Notes: generated from the sequence alone by a model not told the origin. Shown: positions 15,801 through 24,685, counted from the first letter of the stretch. The stretch: DNA of 38,916 bases from JBCDAP01 sp038747915 (GCA_038747915.1 JBCDJJ010000028.1:1-38916), one strand, 5' to 3'. Made by a program: numbers and translations.

Positions 15801-16433
15801 ATGGCCAAGAGCCCCGAGATCACCGTCATCCTCGTTCGATGCGCCAGCACCGAGTGGGACGATGCCGGTCGCCTGCAGGGATCTACTGACCTCCCACTCG
15901 GCGACCGCGCCACCGCCGCGTTCATTGCCTCCACGCCACAGGTCTGGACGCAGGTCGCCACACCCCCCGCGGTGATCTACAGCGCGTCCGACGAGGGCTC
16001 CATTGCCACCGCGCGCCTCCTCGCCGAGGCCGCCCCGGTCGGCCCCATCAAGGTCAAACCCATCGCCGGCCTCGACGCCATCGACCTCGGACTCTGGCAG
16101 GGCCTGCTCGCCGAAGAAGTCGAGCAGCGGTACCCGCGCAAATTCAAGGGATGGCAGGAAGATCCCACCAGCGCCTGCGCCCCCGAAGGCGAGCCGATCG
16201 CCGACGGCCAGGCGCGTCTCCTCGCTGCACTCAATAAGCTCGCCGAGAAGGCCACAGGGCCGCTCGTCGTCGTCCTGCGACCACTCGAGCACGCCATGGT
16301 GTCGCTCCTGCTCGCGGGCGATCCACCCTCCTCGCTCATCCGCGTCGTCGAAGAAGGCCCACCGGTGTACCGCGGTGTGCATCCCCGTGCCGCCTTCCGT
16401 GAACTGCTCGGCACCATCAAAGCCGTCGCCTGA
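15801..16433 (+). CDS. Histidine-phosphatase-fold protein lacking the catalytic residues
   Basis: A 210-residue member of the phosphoglycerate mutase / histidine phosphatase superfamily. The framework is clear: ITVILVRCASTEW, GRLQGSTDLPL, IYSASDEGSIATA, LDAIDLGLWQG, and ACAPEGEPIADGQ. The catalytic set is not: the nucleophile of RHG is Cys14 (RCA), the Arg of S-x-D-x-x-R-A is Gly66, the Glu of L-x-E-x-D-x-G is Ala93, and the second His-Gly is Arg160-Pro161 (VVVLRPLEH). Only Arg13 remains. It is therefore probably a pseudoenzyme, perhaps binding phosphorylated ligands or a partner. It lies 48 nt upstream of accD on the same strand. ATG at 15801 is preferred over TTG at 15699 because family sequence begins there. 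Confidence 0.8.
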   Translation: MAKSPEITVILVRCASTEWDDAGRLQGSTDLPLGDRATAAFIASTPQVWTQVATPPAVIYSASDEGSIATARLLAEAAPVGPIKVKPIAGLDAIDLGLWQGLLAEEVEQRYPRKFKGWQEDPTSACAPEGEPIADGQARLLAALNKLAEKATGPLVVVLRPLEHAMVSLLLAGDPPSSLIRVVEEGPPVYRGVHPRAAFRELLGTIKAVA

Positions 16434-16481
16434 GCCGCCTCCACACACCCCCGCTCGGGTGACAACGGAACCGCCCAGACC

Positions 16482-17372
16482 GTGGCCGACCGCCTCGCAC
16501 AACTCGAACATTCGCCACCGGAGCCCGTCGAACCGCCCACAACGCCGCGCTCCTGGGCCGCCCTCCGCGAAGAAAAACCATCTCGCGTCCCCGAGGGCCT
16601 CTGGCTCCGGTGCGAGGCCTGCTCGGCAATGCTCTTCCGTCAGCAACTCATCGCTGACCTGCACGTCTGCGGCGAGTGCGGCCACCACGCCCGCGTCGGC
16701 GGCATCGAGCGCGTCCGTCAGCTCGCCGATGAGAACTCCTTCGAGCCCATGTTCGACACCCTCGAGCCGGCCGACCCGCTCAAATTCGTCGATCTCAAGG
16801 GCTACCGAGAGCGCCTCTCCCGCGAGCAGGCCAAGACCGGCCAGAAGGAAGGACTCCAGGCCGGCAAGTGCTTCGTCAAGGGTCGCCCCATCATGCTCGC
16901 GGTGCTCGACCTCTCGTTCTTCATGGGCACGCTGAGTTCTGTCGTCGGCGAGAAGCTCACCCGCACCATCGAGCACGCCACCGACTGCGAACTCCCCCTC
17001 GTCATCGTGAGCGGCTCGGGCGGCGCCCGCATGCAGGAGTCGGCCCTCTCGCTCATGCAGATGGCCAAGACCTCCGCAGCTCTCGCCCGATTCGACGACG
17101 CCGGCGGCCTCTTCATCTCCGTCCTCACCGACCCCACCACCGGCGGCGTCACCGCGAGCTTCGCCATGCTCGGCGACATCATCCTCGCCGAGCCGAACGC
17201 CCTCATCGGCTTCGCCGGCCCGCGCGTGATCAAGCAGACCATCCGTCGCGACCTGCCCGAGGGCTTCCAACGCGCCGAGTTCCTCCTCGAGCGCGGCTTC
17301 GTCGACCGCGTCGTCCCACGTGCCGACCTCCGCAAGGAGATCGCACGACTCATCGACTACGCCGGCAAATAG
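16482..17372 (+). CDS. accD: Acetyl-CoA carboxylase carboxyltransferase subunit beta
   Basis: Beta half of the carboxyltransferase that makes malonyl-CoA with AccA. 296 residues. An N-terminal zinc ribbon has Cys44, Cys47, Cys63 and Cys66 (RCEAC and VCGECG). The core motifs follow: FVDLKGYRERL, SFFMGTLSSVVGEKLTR, IVSGSGGARMQES, LSLMQMAKTSAAL, DPTTGGVTASFAMLGD and ALIGFAGPRVIKQT. The start is GTG at 16482, giving an N-terminal tail slightly longer than in E. coli. The upstream neighbour is the inactive phosphatase homologue, probably co-transcribed. accA is not in the window. Confidence 0.95.
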   Translation: MADRLAQLEHSPPEPVEPPTTPRSWAALREEKPSRVPEGLWLRCEACSAMLFRQQLIADLHVCGECGHHARVGGIERVRQLADENSFEPMFDTLEPADPLKFVDLKGYRERLSREQAKTGQKEGLQAGKCFVKGRPIMLAVLDLSFFMGTLSSVVGEKLTRTIEHATDCELPLVIVSGSGGARMQESALSLMQMAKTSAALARFDDAGGLFISVLTDPTTGGVTASFAMLGDIILAEPNALIGFAGPRVIKQTIRRDLPEGFQRAEFLLERGFVDRVVPRADLRKEIARLIDYAGK

Positions 17373-17391
17373 AACCCCCCGACGATCAAAC

Positions 17392-18921
17392 CTACGGCGT
17401 GACCTGGCTCGTCAGCATGACCTGCTCGCTCAGCCACTGGTCCGCCAGCTCCACCACCTGCTCCTCGAACCGGCGGATCGTCGCCCGCGCCACGCCGCTC
17501 GGCGGGTCGTTCACCATCACCGCGAACACCACGCGCCGCCCCGACTCCTCGTGCGTCACATACCCCGAGAGTGCCGACACGCCGCGCAGGTAGCCCGACT
17601 TCGCCCGCACCTCGTTGGTGAGTCGGGCACTCTGAAAACGCGTCCGGAGCGTGCCCTCGCCCGGACCGGGCATCGAGGCGATCAGCTCGGGCCCGAGCGC
17701 CTCGTCGTCGTGGAACGATCGGAGCCAGTCGGCGAGCAGACCCGGCGTCACACGGTTCTCGCGCGACATCCCCGAACCATCCGCCGCCACAAGCGACTCA
17801 CCAGCAGATGGACCGAGACGATCGTTGATCACCATCCGCACGATCGCCGACCCGCTGTCCCACGAGCCGGGCGGACCCGCCACCTCGGCCCCGATCCGCT
17901 TCAGGACCGACTCGGCGTACATGTTCTGGCTCCGCACGTTGATCCGGCGCAGCACCGTCTCCATCGGCGAACGCACCGTGTGCAGCACGCGCTGCTCCGG
18001 GAGCGACTCATCGGGATCGGCGAGCCGCACCGTCCCCACCTCAACCTCCATCAAACTCAGCCGGTGCGCGAGCAGCCGGCCAAACTGCAGCGCCGGGTCG
18101 TGCACCGTCACCTCGATCGGATCCGAGGCAAAGCGCACATCGCCGAACACCGAGATGTCGTTGCTCATGTGGCCGCGCGCCGCCCACGCCGTATGCTTGC
18201 CCTGCGACACCGTCCGCGTCTTGTTCTCGATCTCGAGCCACGGCAGCTCGGGCACCAGGTTGAGCAGCGCCGGCTGACCCGCCACCACCGACGGCCGCGG
18301 GTACACCGACACGCAGTTGGTGTGAAAATTGAGCCCAGACACCTCGGCGCAGTACCACCGGTTGAGCTGCTCGACCGGCCATGTCTCATGCACCGGCACG
18401 CGGTCGAACACCCGGTCGTCGATGACAATCTCGTCCACCCCCGCCATCTCCGCCTCGCGCAGCGCCTCCGCCGCCGCTGTCGCCCACACGTCGACGAAGG
18501 CCTCCGGTGTGAGACCCATGTCCTCGAGCAGCACCGGATCGCCGAAGGCCGGATCACCCGCCCCACGCACGATGAGCCGCCGCCCCGCTTCGTCGAACTC
18601 GAGCGTCGTCCGGAACTCGAACCGCGGCGAGAGCACGTGCAGCGCCACGCCAGACGTCAGCAGCTTCATGTTCGACGCCGGGATGAACCGCTCGTCCGAC
18701 CGCAGACCAGCGAGCGGCATGCCCGCGTCCGCATCGAGAATCACCACGCCCACCGATGCCGCCCCGAGCTGCCGCGACGCCGCGAGCTGCTCAAGCGGCG
18801 CCTGAAGCGGCTGACCAAAGGCCGACGTGATGAGCACCGCCCACGCGACCGCCGCACACACCAACACCGCCGAGGCCCGCCCCACGGGGCGGAGGCAATG
18901 TTGCGAGACGGATTCAGGCAC
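17392..18921 (-). CDS. dacB: D-alanyl-D-alanine carboxypeptidase/endopeptidase (PBP4, peptidase S13)
   Basis: Exported penicillin-binding protein that trims peptidoglycan cross-links. About 509 residues. Active-site motifs are SNMK (in IPASNMKLLTSG), SQN (in SQNMYAESVLKR) and KSG (in RAKSGYLRGVSALSG), the usual S-x-x-K, S-x-N and K-S/T-G. The N-terminus (RASAVLVCAAVAWAVLITSA) is a signal peptide. GTG at 18921 is chosen because GGGAG sits 6 nt upstream; a TTG at 18927 is in frame. Convergent with accD, 19 bp between stops, with no clear terminator. Divergent from the tRNA-binding protein gene across 200 bp. Confidence 0.92.
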   Translation of the reverse strand: MPESVSQHCLRPVGRASAVLVCAAVAWAVLITSAFGQPLQAPLEQLAASRQLGAASVGVVILDADAGMPLAGLRSDERFIPASNMKLLTSGVALHVLSPRFEFRTTLEFDEAGRRLIVRGAGDPAFGDPVLLEDMGLTPEAFVDVWATAAAEALREAEMAGVDEIVIDDRVFDRVPVHETWPVEQLNRWYCAEVSGLNFHTNCVSVYPRPSVVAGQPALLNLVPELPWLEIENKTRTVSQGKHTAWAARGHMSNDISVFGDVRFASDPIEVTVHDPALQFGRLLAHRLSLMEVEVGTVRLADPDESLPEQRVLHTVRSPMETVLRRINVRSQNMYAESVLKRIGAEVAGPPGSWDSGSAIVRMVINDRLGPSAGESLVAADGSGMSRENRVTPGLLADWLRSFHDDEALGPELIASMPGPGEGTLRTRFQSARLTNEVRAKSGYLRGVSALSGYVTHEESGRRVVFAVMVNDPPSGVARATIRRFEEQVVELADQWLSEQVMLTSQVTP

Positions 18922-18970
18922 GACCAACTCCCATCGAAGCTCACTACCCTATCGGATACACCGCACACTT

Positions 18971-18984
18971 CGCACAAATGTGCG
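18971..18984. promoter_or_regulatory. Operator-like dyad between dacB and the tRNA-binding gene
   Basis: CGCACA-AA-TGTGCG is a perfect inverted repeat with a 2-bp centre, in the region shared by the two divergent genes. Its place and symmetry fit a dimeric repressor site, but I know no regulator for it. Confidence 0.25.
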
Positions 18985-19121
18985 TCGATTCAACATGTCC
19001 CCACACAACGGCCGACCACCCCCCGCCGATGCGACCGTCACGATCCCCCTCCCGATAGACTCCGCCGCTCGTTCTCGGATCACACCCGCCGTTTCGAAAA
19101 ACAGACCCAACGGAGCCACTC

Positions 19122-19484
19122 ATGGCCGAGGCCAAACCACAGATCGCCTTCGATGACTTTGCCAAGGTCGATCTCCGTGTCGCCACCATCGTCAAGGCCG
19201 AGCTGCACCCCAACGCCGACCGCCTCCTCAAGCTCCAACTCGACGATGGATCGGGCGAGCCCCGCCAGATCTGCGCCGGCGTCAAGGACTACTACACCCC
19301 CGAGGACATCGAAGGGAAACAGATCATCATCGTCGCGAACCTCGCCCCACGACAGATCCGCGGCGAGGAAAGTCGCGGCATGCTCCTCGCCGCGGCGGAC
19401 GGTGCCAAGGGCGAGAGCGACGAGCGCAACGTCGTGCTGCTCTCTCCCATGAGCGCGATCGAGACCGGCGCTATCGTCTCGTAA
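19122..19484 (+). CDS. Stand-alone tRNA-binding domain protein (MetRS C-terminal/CsaA type)
   Basis: A 120-residue OB-fold protein matching the C-terminal dimerisation domain of methionyl-tRNA synthetase and the small protein CsaA. Signature sequence: FDDFAKVDLRVATIVKAE, HPNADRLLKLQLD, ICAGVKDYYTPEDIEGK, IIIVANLAPRQIRGEESRGM. Members bind tRNA, or act as chaperone-like or export-related proteins in Bacillus. Here it is a separate gene with its own GGAG site, not fused to a synthetase. Whether it is the missing C-terminal piece of a split MetRS can be decided by checking metG elsewhere in the genome. Confidence 0.85.
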   Translation: MAEAKPQIAFDDFAKVDLRVATIVKAELHPNADRLLKLQLDDGSGEPRQICAGVKDYYTPEDIEGKQIIIVANLAPRQIRGEESRGMLLAAADGAKGESDERNVVLLSPMSAIETGAIVS

Positions 19485-19487
19485 CAC

Positions 19488-19505
19488 ACCCCCTTTAAAG
19501 GGGGT
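19488..19505 (+). terminator. Perfect 18-bp palindrome after the tRNA-binding gene
   Basis: ACCCCCT-TTAA-AGGGGGT forms a 7-bp stem with a 4-nt loop, 3 nt after the stop codon. No T-run follows, so it may be a weak terminator or a 3' stabiliser rather than a classical intrinsic terminator. Confidence 0.4.
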
Positions 19506-19600
19506 ATTCCGCTTGGGCACCCACACCCCGAAGATCCCGGTGCGCGAACACGGCGCGGTACCCTCGACACCCTAACCAGGTCCAGGAGGAGGATCGCCCG

Positions 19601-20788
19601 ATGCGCACCCGCGCCCGCTTCGGAGAGGGATTCACGCTCATCGAGCTCCTCGTCGTCATCGCCATCGGCGTCCTGATCCTCGGACTGCTCGTCCCCGCAC
19701 TCTCGGGTACCCGCAGCACCGCACGCACCGCGGTCTGCCTCTCGGTTCAGCGGCACTTCGGCATCGCCATGGCCGAGTACGGCGAGCGCGAGCGCTTCTT
19801 CGTGCCCGGCCCGCACACCTCGGGCATCAACGCCCTCGCGTGGTACTGGACTGATCAGCTCACCTCCAACGTCTACACCCGAACGTTCGAACGGCACGGC
19901 TTCGACAACGTCCCCGCCCCAGCGTCCACGCCCGAAGCCCCCGTCACGCCCTACGACTGGATGTCCCCCATCCTCGCTCCGATGATCGACCTGCCCGTCG
20001 GTGTCCGCGAACGCTTCCGCGCCCTGCTCACCGGCGACCTCGCCTGCCCCGCTAACAACGCCCCGTCCGACATCCTTTGGATCGATGGAAAACTCGAAAC
20101 GAGCATCGAGATCGCCGGCGAGACCATCCTGCCCGGCGATGTCCCCATGGGCAGCTACTCGTCCCCCTACCCCATGCATGTCTACTACAACCGCGCGCAC
20201 AAGGTGCGTCGCTCGCCGTACACCCTCTCGACGGGGAGCGATGCCCTCGGCATCAATCTGACGGGCGAGCTGTGGGACTCCAACGTCGACTGGTCCACCT
20301 CCCGCTTCCAGTTCACGACCGACTCCATGGGCGACCTCTCCGCCAAGGTCATCGCCTACGACGGCGCCAGGTATATCGATCAGAACGGGCAGATGAGCGT
20401 GAGCTTCACCGTCAGCGCCAAGCCATGGGGCGATCTCTTCATGAGCCGCAGCCCGGTCGTCAACATTGCCTACGACGGCGGCGCGGGCTCGAGCAGGAAG
20501 TCCGGCAACCCGCACCGCTTCCTGGCCAACACCTTCGACCCGCGCACACGCCGCGGCCTGCTCGGCGGTAACGGCATGATCGACCGGCACGTCTACCGAC
20601 ACCCCGGCAACTCCATCACGCTGTCTTTCTATGACGGCCACGCCGAGCGACGCCCCGACCACGAGACCCGCCGGGCCTCGCTCTACTTCCCCACCGGCTC
20701 GACCGTCCGCCACATCGGGTCGTCCGCGGGCACCGGCACGGGCGCGTTCGGCGACCCGACGCTCAACGAGGGTGACAGGGTTCCGTGA
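19601..20788 (+). CDS. Type II secretion-like pseudopilin, first of a tandem pair
   Basis: A 395-residue prepilin-type protein. AGGAGGAGG ends 8 nt before the ATG. The N-terminus has the cleavage/methylation motif G-FTLIELLVVIAIGVLILGLLV with Glu at position 5 of the mature protein, followed by the long hydrophobic helix. The remainder is a large globular domain ending in HPGNSITLSFYDGHAE, the H-x9-DG signature found in the many pseudopilin-like proteins of Planctomycetes. It shares its whole architecture with the next gene, including the end FGDPTLNEGDRVP. Processed by a prepilin peptidase not seen here. Function, perhaps in secretion or surface attachment, is unknown. Confidence 0.85.
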   Translation: MRTRARFGEGFTLIELLVVIAIGVLILGLLVPALSGTRSTARTAVCLSVQRHFGIAMAEYGERERFFVPGPHTSGINALAWYWTDQLTSNVYTRTFERHGFDNVPAPASTPEAPVTPYDWMSPILAPMIDLPVGVRERFRALLTGDLACPANNAPSDILWIDGKLETSIEIAGETILPGDVPMGSYSSPYPMHVYYNRAHKVRRSPYTLSTGSDALGINLTGELWDSNVDWSTSRFQFTTDSMGDLSAKVIAYDGARYIDQNGQMSVSFTVSAKPWGDLFMSRSPVVNIAYDGGAGSSRKSGNPHRFLANTFDPRTRRGLLGGNGMIDRHVYRHPGNSITLSFYDGHAERRPDHETRRASLYFPTGSTVRHIGSSAGTGTGAFGDPTLNEGDRVP

Positions 20789-20880
20789 GCCGCGCCATCG
20801 TCACGGAACGCCAGGCTATCCACATCGCTAAACACAGCCCCAATCATTTGTTAACGCTGCGCTAAGCCGTCCAAAGAGGC

Positions 20881-20910
20881 TTGCCCATACAGCCTACGAA
20901 GTCGTATGTT
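20881..20910 (+). promoter_or_regulatory. Candidate promoter of the second pseudopilin gene
   Basis: TTGCCC (20881-20886) and TATGTT (20905-20910) are separated by 18 bp. The predicted leader would be about 100 nt, carrying the GAGAGG ribosome site 7 nt before the ATG at 21018. Confidence 0.35.
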
Positions 20911-21017
20911 CCTTGCTCATGCGGCTCGGAGAGCTGCTCACGGGACCTGTGTCGAACTCGACCACGATGCCAAGACGCCTGCCGCCAACGCGACAGGCCG
21001 AGATGAGAGGCCTTTGC

Positions 21018-22232
21018 ATGACTCAGCATGACGCTGTTTCGACCAACGTCGCGCGCCGAAGCACAGGCTTCACGCTCATCGAGCTCCTGGTGGTCGTCGC
21101 CATCATCTCCCTGCTCATCGGACTGCTCGTCCCAGCGGTGGGCCGAGCCAGAAGCGTCGCGCAAAGCGTGGGCTGTCTCGCCAATCTTCGCTCTATCGGT
21201 CAGGCGATGACGGTGTACACCACGGACGAGCGAGGGTTCATCCCCGGACCACAGACCTCGGGCCTGACGCTTCAGGCCGCCGCTGCCGCCCGTGGTGGCA
21301 GCCGGTGGATCGAAGCAGCCGAGCGCGCGGACATCGATTGGCGAGCATCGGTGAACGAGTCGTCGTCGATTCCCGGCAGCCAGTTTGACTGGCTCTCACC
21401 CGTCCTTGGCAGCGAATTCGGCCTGCCACGCAACTGGGTCGAGCGGCTGGTCCAACTCCTTGACGGAGACTTCCGGTGTCCCGCCAATGACGTGACGAAC
21501 TCCGGCATCTACGCGAACGGTGCGGTGCAGCCGACCTTCGAGACCACCATCGGCGGAGACACCATTGTCATCGAGGGGACCGACGTGCGGTACGGCTCCT
21601 ACGCCGCGCCGGTCCAGATGCACGTGTTCTACGACGAAGACCACATGCAGCAGAAAACCAAGCTCTTCGCGGCGGACAAACAAGGCAATGTGACCGACTG
21701 GCGCGGCCGCTATCTCAACACGTCGTCGTTCGATCGTCCGGTGTCCTGGGAGAACACGGGGTACAACTTCACCGTGTGGACACTCGGCGGGCTGTCCTAC
21801 AAGGCGATGGCGTACGACGGCACACGCTACATCGACCAAGATGGCAATGTGAACCCGAACTTCGAGCAGCGTGCGGACGGTATCGCGTACGGCGAGGCGT
21901 TCATGTCGCGAAGCCCCGTCGTCAACATCGGATTCGACGGCAACGGAAATCCCCACCGGTACGTCGACGACTCGTTCGAGATCAACCGCGACGCCGGGGT
22001 GATCAACGGCGGCCGGTTGGGCGGCAACGGCGCCGTGGAGCGCGTGACCTTCCGCCACCCGGGCAATACGATCAACCAGGTGTTCTTCGACGGTCACGCC
22101 GAGAACATGGACGACAAACAGATTCGTCGGGCCCAGTTCTACTTCCCGAGCGGGTCAGAAGTCATTAGCGACGGTGGTTCGAGCGGTAACTTTGGTGACC
22201 CGACGCTCCGCACGGGCGATATCGTCCCCTGA
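21018..22232 (+). CDS. Type II secretion-like pseudopilin, second of a tandem pair
   Basis: A 404-residue paralogue of the preceding gene. Start at 21018 chosen because GAGAGG lies 7 nt upstream and because the leader peptide before G-FTLIELLVVVAIISLLIGLLV is then a normal 20 or so residues; an upstream in-frame ATG at 20913 would give a leader of some 55. Conserved blocks shared with the first copy include FIPGPQTSG, DWLSPVLGSEFGLP, DFRCPAND, GSYAAPVQMHVFYDE, AMAYDGTRYIDQDGNV, FMSRSPVVNIGFDG and HPGNTINQVFFDGHAE. The pair probably arose by tandem duplication and then diverged; the first copy lacks the Ala/Arg-rich segment AAAAARGGSRW. Role as for its neighbour. Confidence 0.85.
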   Translation: MTQHDAVSTNVARRSTGFTLIELLVVVAIISLLIGLLVPAVGRARSVAQSVGCLANLRSIGQAMTVYTTDERGFIPGPQTSGLTLQAAAAARGGSRWIEAAERADIDWRASVNESSSIPGSQFDWLSPVLGSEFGLPRNWVERLVQLLDGDFRCPANDVTNSGIYANGAVQPTFETTIGGDTIVIEGTDVRYGSYAAPVQMHVFYDEDHMQQKTKLFAADKQGNVTDWRGRYLNTSSFDRPVSWENTGYNFTVWTLGGLSYKAMAYDGTRYIDQDGNVNPNFEQRADGIAYGEAFMSRSPVVNIGFDGNGNPHRYVDDSFEINRDAGVINGGRLGGNGAVERVTFRHPGNTINQVFFDGHAENMDDKQIRRAQFYFPSGSEVISDGGSSGNFGDPTLRTGDIVP

Positions 22233-22267
22233 GTTCATCGCCGCCACGCCGGCTCGCAGCCGTTCGC

Positions 22268-23269
22268 TCAATCCGTCGGAACCACATCCGCCGTCACCGC
22301 CTCGCGGAACAGCCCGCGAAGCTTCGCGGTGATCGGGCCCTCGCCCTCGGTGATCACGCGGTCCTCCACCTGCGACACCGCGATCATCTCCGCTGCGGTG
22401 CCGGTCAGGAAAATCTCGTCGGCCTCCAGCAACTCGCCGAGCGTGATCCACCGCTGCTCCACCGGCACGCCCGCGTTCGGCGCCAACTCGTTGACCACGA
22501 ACGCCCGCGTCACGCCATCGAGCATCCCGACCTCGAGCGGTGGCGTGACGATCCCACCATCCTTGATGATGAAGATGTTGTCGCCCGTACACTCGCCGAC
22601 GAACCGCTCCTCGCGCGGCACCGACTCGTCATCGGTGTACCGCAGCATGATCGCCTCGAGCACGCCCGCATCGATTGCCTCCACCTTCGCCAAGATGTTG
22701 TTCAGGTAGTTCATCGGCTTGAGCTTCGGGTCCAGACACTCGATCGGGATCCGTGGCCGCTCCGCCACGATCACCTTCATCCCCGCCTCGTACATCTCCG
22801 GCGGGTACAGCCGGATCGTGTCCGCGATGATGATCACCCCCGGCTTGGGACAGTGGAACGGGTGCAGCCCGAGGCTCCCGATGCCCCGCGAGAAAATCAG
22901 CCGGATGTACCCCTCCTCGATCCCGTTCGCTGCAACGGTCTTCTCCATCGCCTCGGTGATCTCGGCCTCGGTGTACCGGAACGCCCCGCCGCCCTCGACC
23001 CGTCCCTCGGGCGACTGCTGATCCATGAACACCGCCCGCATGTTCCGGAAGATCCGCTTCACGTGCGAGGCGCACTTGAAGATCTGCCCCCGGTACACGC
23101 GGATGCCCTCGAACACCCCATCGCCGTAGAGAAACCCGTGATCGAACACGCTGACCATCGCCTGCGACCGCGGGCGAAGCTCGCCATCGATCCACACGAG
23201 CGGCCGCTCGTGCTCGGGCACCTGATCCGCGGAGGTGTAGGTCTCAACACTCGAGGGCATGGTCGTCAT
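22268..23269 (-). CDS. ilvE: Branched-chain amino acid aminotransferase
   Basis: Last step in valine, leucine and isoleucine synthesis. 333 residues. Fold-type IV PLP enzyme with FDHGFLYGDGVFEGIRVYRG near the N-terminus, the PLP lysine in LKPMNYLNNILAKVEA, and ECTGDNIFIIKDG plus LTGTAAEMIAVSQVE in the C-terminal domain. The start at 23269 has AGGAG 6 nt upstream. It resembles the short archaeal/plant-chloroplast-like BCAT group rather than the long one. Convergent with the second pseudopilin (35 bp between stops) and divergent from serA. Compared with the pabC-like gene at 3887 it keeps all BCAT-type motifs, which supports separate functions. Confidence 0.92.
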   Translation of the reverse strand: MTTMPSSVETYTSADQVPEHERPLVWIDGELRPRSQAMVSVFDHGFLYGDGVFEGIRVYRGQIFKCASHVKRIFRNMRAVFMDQQSPEGRVEGGGAFRYTEAEITEAMEKTVAANGIEEGYIRLIFSRGIGSLGLHPFHCPKPGVIIIADTIRLYPPEMYEAGMKVIVAERPRIPIECLDPKLKPMNYLNNILAKVEAIDAGVLEAIMLRYTDDESVPREERFVGECTGDNIFIIKDGGIVTPPLEVGMLDGVTRAFVVNELAPNAGVPVEQRWITLGELLEADEIFLTGTAAEMIAVSQVEDRVITEGEGPITAKLRGLFREAVTADVVPTD

Positions 23270-23404
23270 CGAAAACTCCTGCGCACACACAATCGGGCCT
23301 GATAACGATAGCGAGCCGGCCCGTGCCAGGCCGGAACCAACGCGCGAGCGAACCTCGACCGACGATTCTTCGGCGCCGCACCGACACCCCACGCCCCTCG
23401 CCCG

Positions 23405-23410
23405 TATTCT
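23405..23410 (+). promoter_or_regulatory. Candidate -10 element of serA (TATTCT, 8 nt from ATG)
   Basis: The hexamer fits TANNNT and stands 8 nt before the serA ATG, which has no Shine-Dalgarno site. Confidence 0.35.
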
Positions 23411-23418
23411 CGCACCCC

Positions 23419-24645
23419 ATGTCCACCTCGGTTCCCCTCCATAAGATCAAAGTCGTCCTCCTCGAGAACATCCACCCGCGCGCCGCGGCGCTCCTCGAAG
23501 ACGCCGGCTACACCATCGAACGCCACGAGACCGCGCTCGCCGGGGACGACCTTGTCCACGCCGCCGGCGATGCCCACATGCTCGGCATCCGCAGCAAGAC
23601 GCACCTCACCCCCGACTTCTTCGACCGAGCAAACACCCTCTGGGCCGTCGGCGCCTTCTGTATCGGTACCAACCAGATCGACCTCGCAGCCGCTGGGGCC
23701 CGCGGCGTCGCCTGCTTCAACGCCCCGTTCTCCAACACACGCTCGGTCGCTGAAAAAGTCATCTGCGAGATCATCGCCCTCCACCGCAGGCTCTTCGACC
23801 GCTCCGCCCAGATGCACAAGGGACGGTGGCGCAAATCTGCCTCCAACGCGCACGAGATCCGAGGCCGAACGCTCGGCATCGTCGGCTACGGCCGCATCGG
23901 CTCCCAGCTCTCCGTCCTCGCCGAGTCGCTCGGCATGCACGTGCTCTACCACGACGAGGTCCAGGTGCTCCCCCTCGGCAACGCCCACCAGGCCGACAAC
24001 CTGGACGATCTGCTCTCACGCGCCGATGTCGTCTCCCTCCATGTCCCCGACCTCGCTGCGACCCGCAACCTGATCACCGCTCGCGAGCTCGCCGCCATGC
24101 CGCGCGGCGCCTTCCTCATCAACAACTCGCGAGGCTCGGTCGTCAACATCGCGCACCTCGCCGATGCCCTCGCCTCCGGCCACCTCGGCGGCGCCGCCAT
24201 CGATGTCTTCCCTGAAGAACCGAGCTCCAACGAGGAGACCTTCACCTCGCCGCTGCAGGGACTCGACAACGTCATCCTCACCCCCCACATCGGCGGCTCC
24301 ACCGTGGAGGCCCAGGAGAACATCGCCGTCGAGGTCGGCACCAAGCTCGTCCGCCTGATGAACAACGGCTCCACCACCACCGCCGTCAACCTCCCCGAGG
24401 TCGACCTCCCCTCGCTCCACCCCCAGCACCACCGCCTCATCCACGTCCACCGCAACGTCCCCGGCGTCCTCCAGCAGATCAACCACGCCACCGCAGAAGC
24501 CGGCATCAACGTCGCCGCCCAGTACCTCCAGTCCGGCGCCGAGACCAGCTACATGATCATGGACGTGGACCAAGCGGGCAGCGAGCAACTGCTCCAATCC
24601 CTGCGCGCCATCCCCCAAACCATCCGCGCCCGCCCCATCTGGTAA
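23419..24645 (+). CDS. serA: D-3-phosphoglycerate dehydrogenase
   Basis: First step of serine synthesis. 408 residues, the same size as E. coli SerA (410). NAD-binding motif GIVGYGRIGSQLSVLAESLG, catalytic Arg in NNSRGSVVNI, Glu in DVFPEEP, and His in LTPHIGGSTVEAQENI. A C-terminal ACT domain follows (LIHVHRNVPGVLQQINHATAEAG), ending DVDQAGSEQLLQSLRAIPQTIRAR in blocks, so feedback control by serine is expected. ATG at 23419 is preferred over 23323. TATTCT lies 8 nt upstream. Ends convergent to pepF across a REP-like repeat pair. Confidence 0.95.
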   Translation: MSTSVPLHKIKVVLLENIHPRAAALLEDAGYTIERHETALAGDDLVHAAGDAHMLGIRSKTHLTPDFFDRANTLWAVGAFCIGTNQIDLAAAGARGVACFNAPFSNTRSVAEKVICEIIALHRRLFDRSAQMHKGRWRKSASNAHEIRGRTLGIVGYGRIGSQLSVLAESLGMHVLYHDEVQVLPLGNAHQADNLDDLLSRADVVSLHVPDLAATRNLITARELAAMPRGAFLINNSRGSVVNIAHLADALASGHLGGAAIDVFPEEPSSNEETFTSPLQGLDNVILTPHIGGSTVEAQENIAVEVGTKLVRLMNNGSTTTAVNLPEVDLPSLHPQHHRLIHVHRNVPGVLQQINHATAEAGINVAAQYLQSGAETSYMIMDVDQAGSEQLLQSLRAIPQTIRARPIW

Positions 24646-24685
24646 GCGACCGCAACTGGCAAACGCCCGTCACGCAAGGATCACC

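Noticed and set aside
15105..17270. A 721-codon minus-strand frame opposite rpe, the phosphatase homologue and accD
   Set aside because: Low-complexity Glu/Gly/Asp composition and overlap with three recognised genes.
17320..19452. A 710-codon plus-strand frame opposite dacB
   Set aside because: Arg/His-rich antisense shadow; dacB has all three active-site motifs on the other strand.
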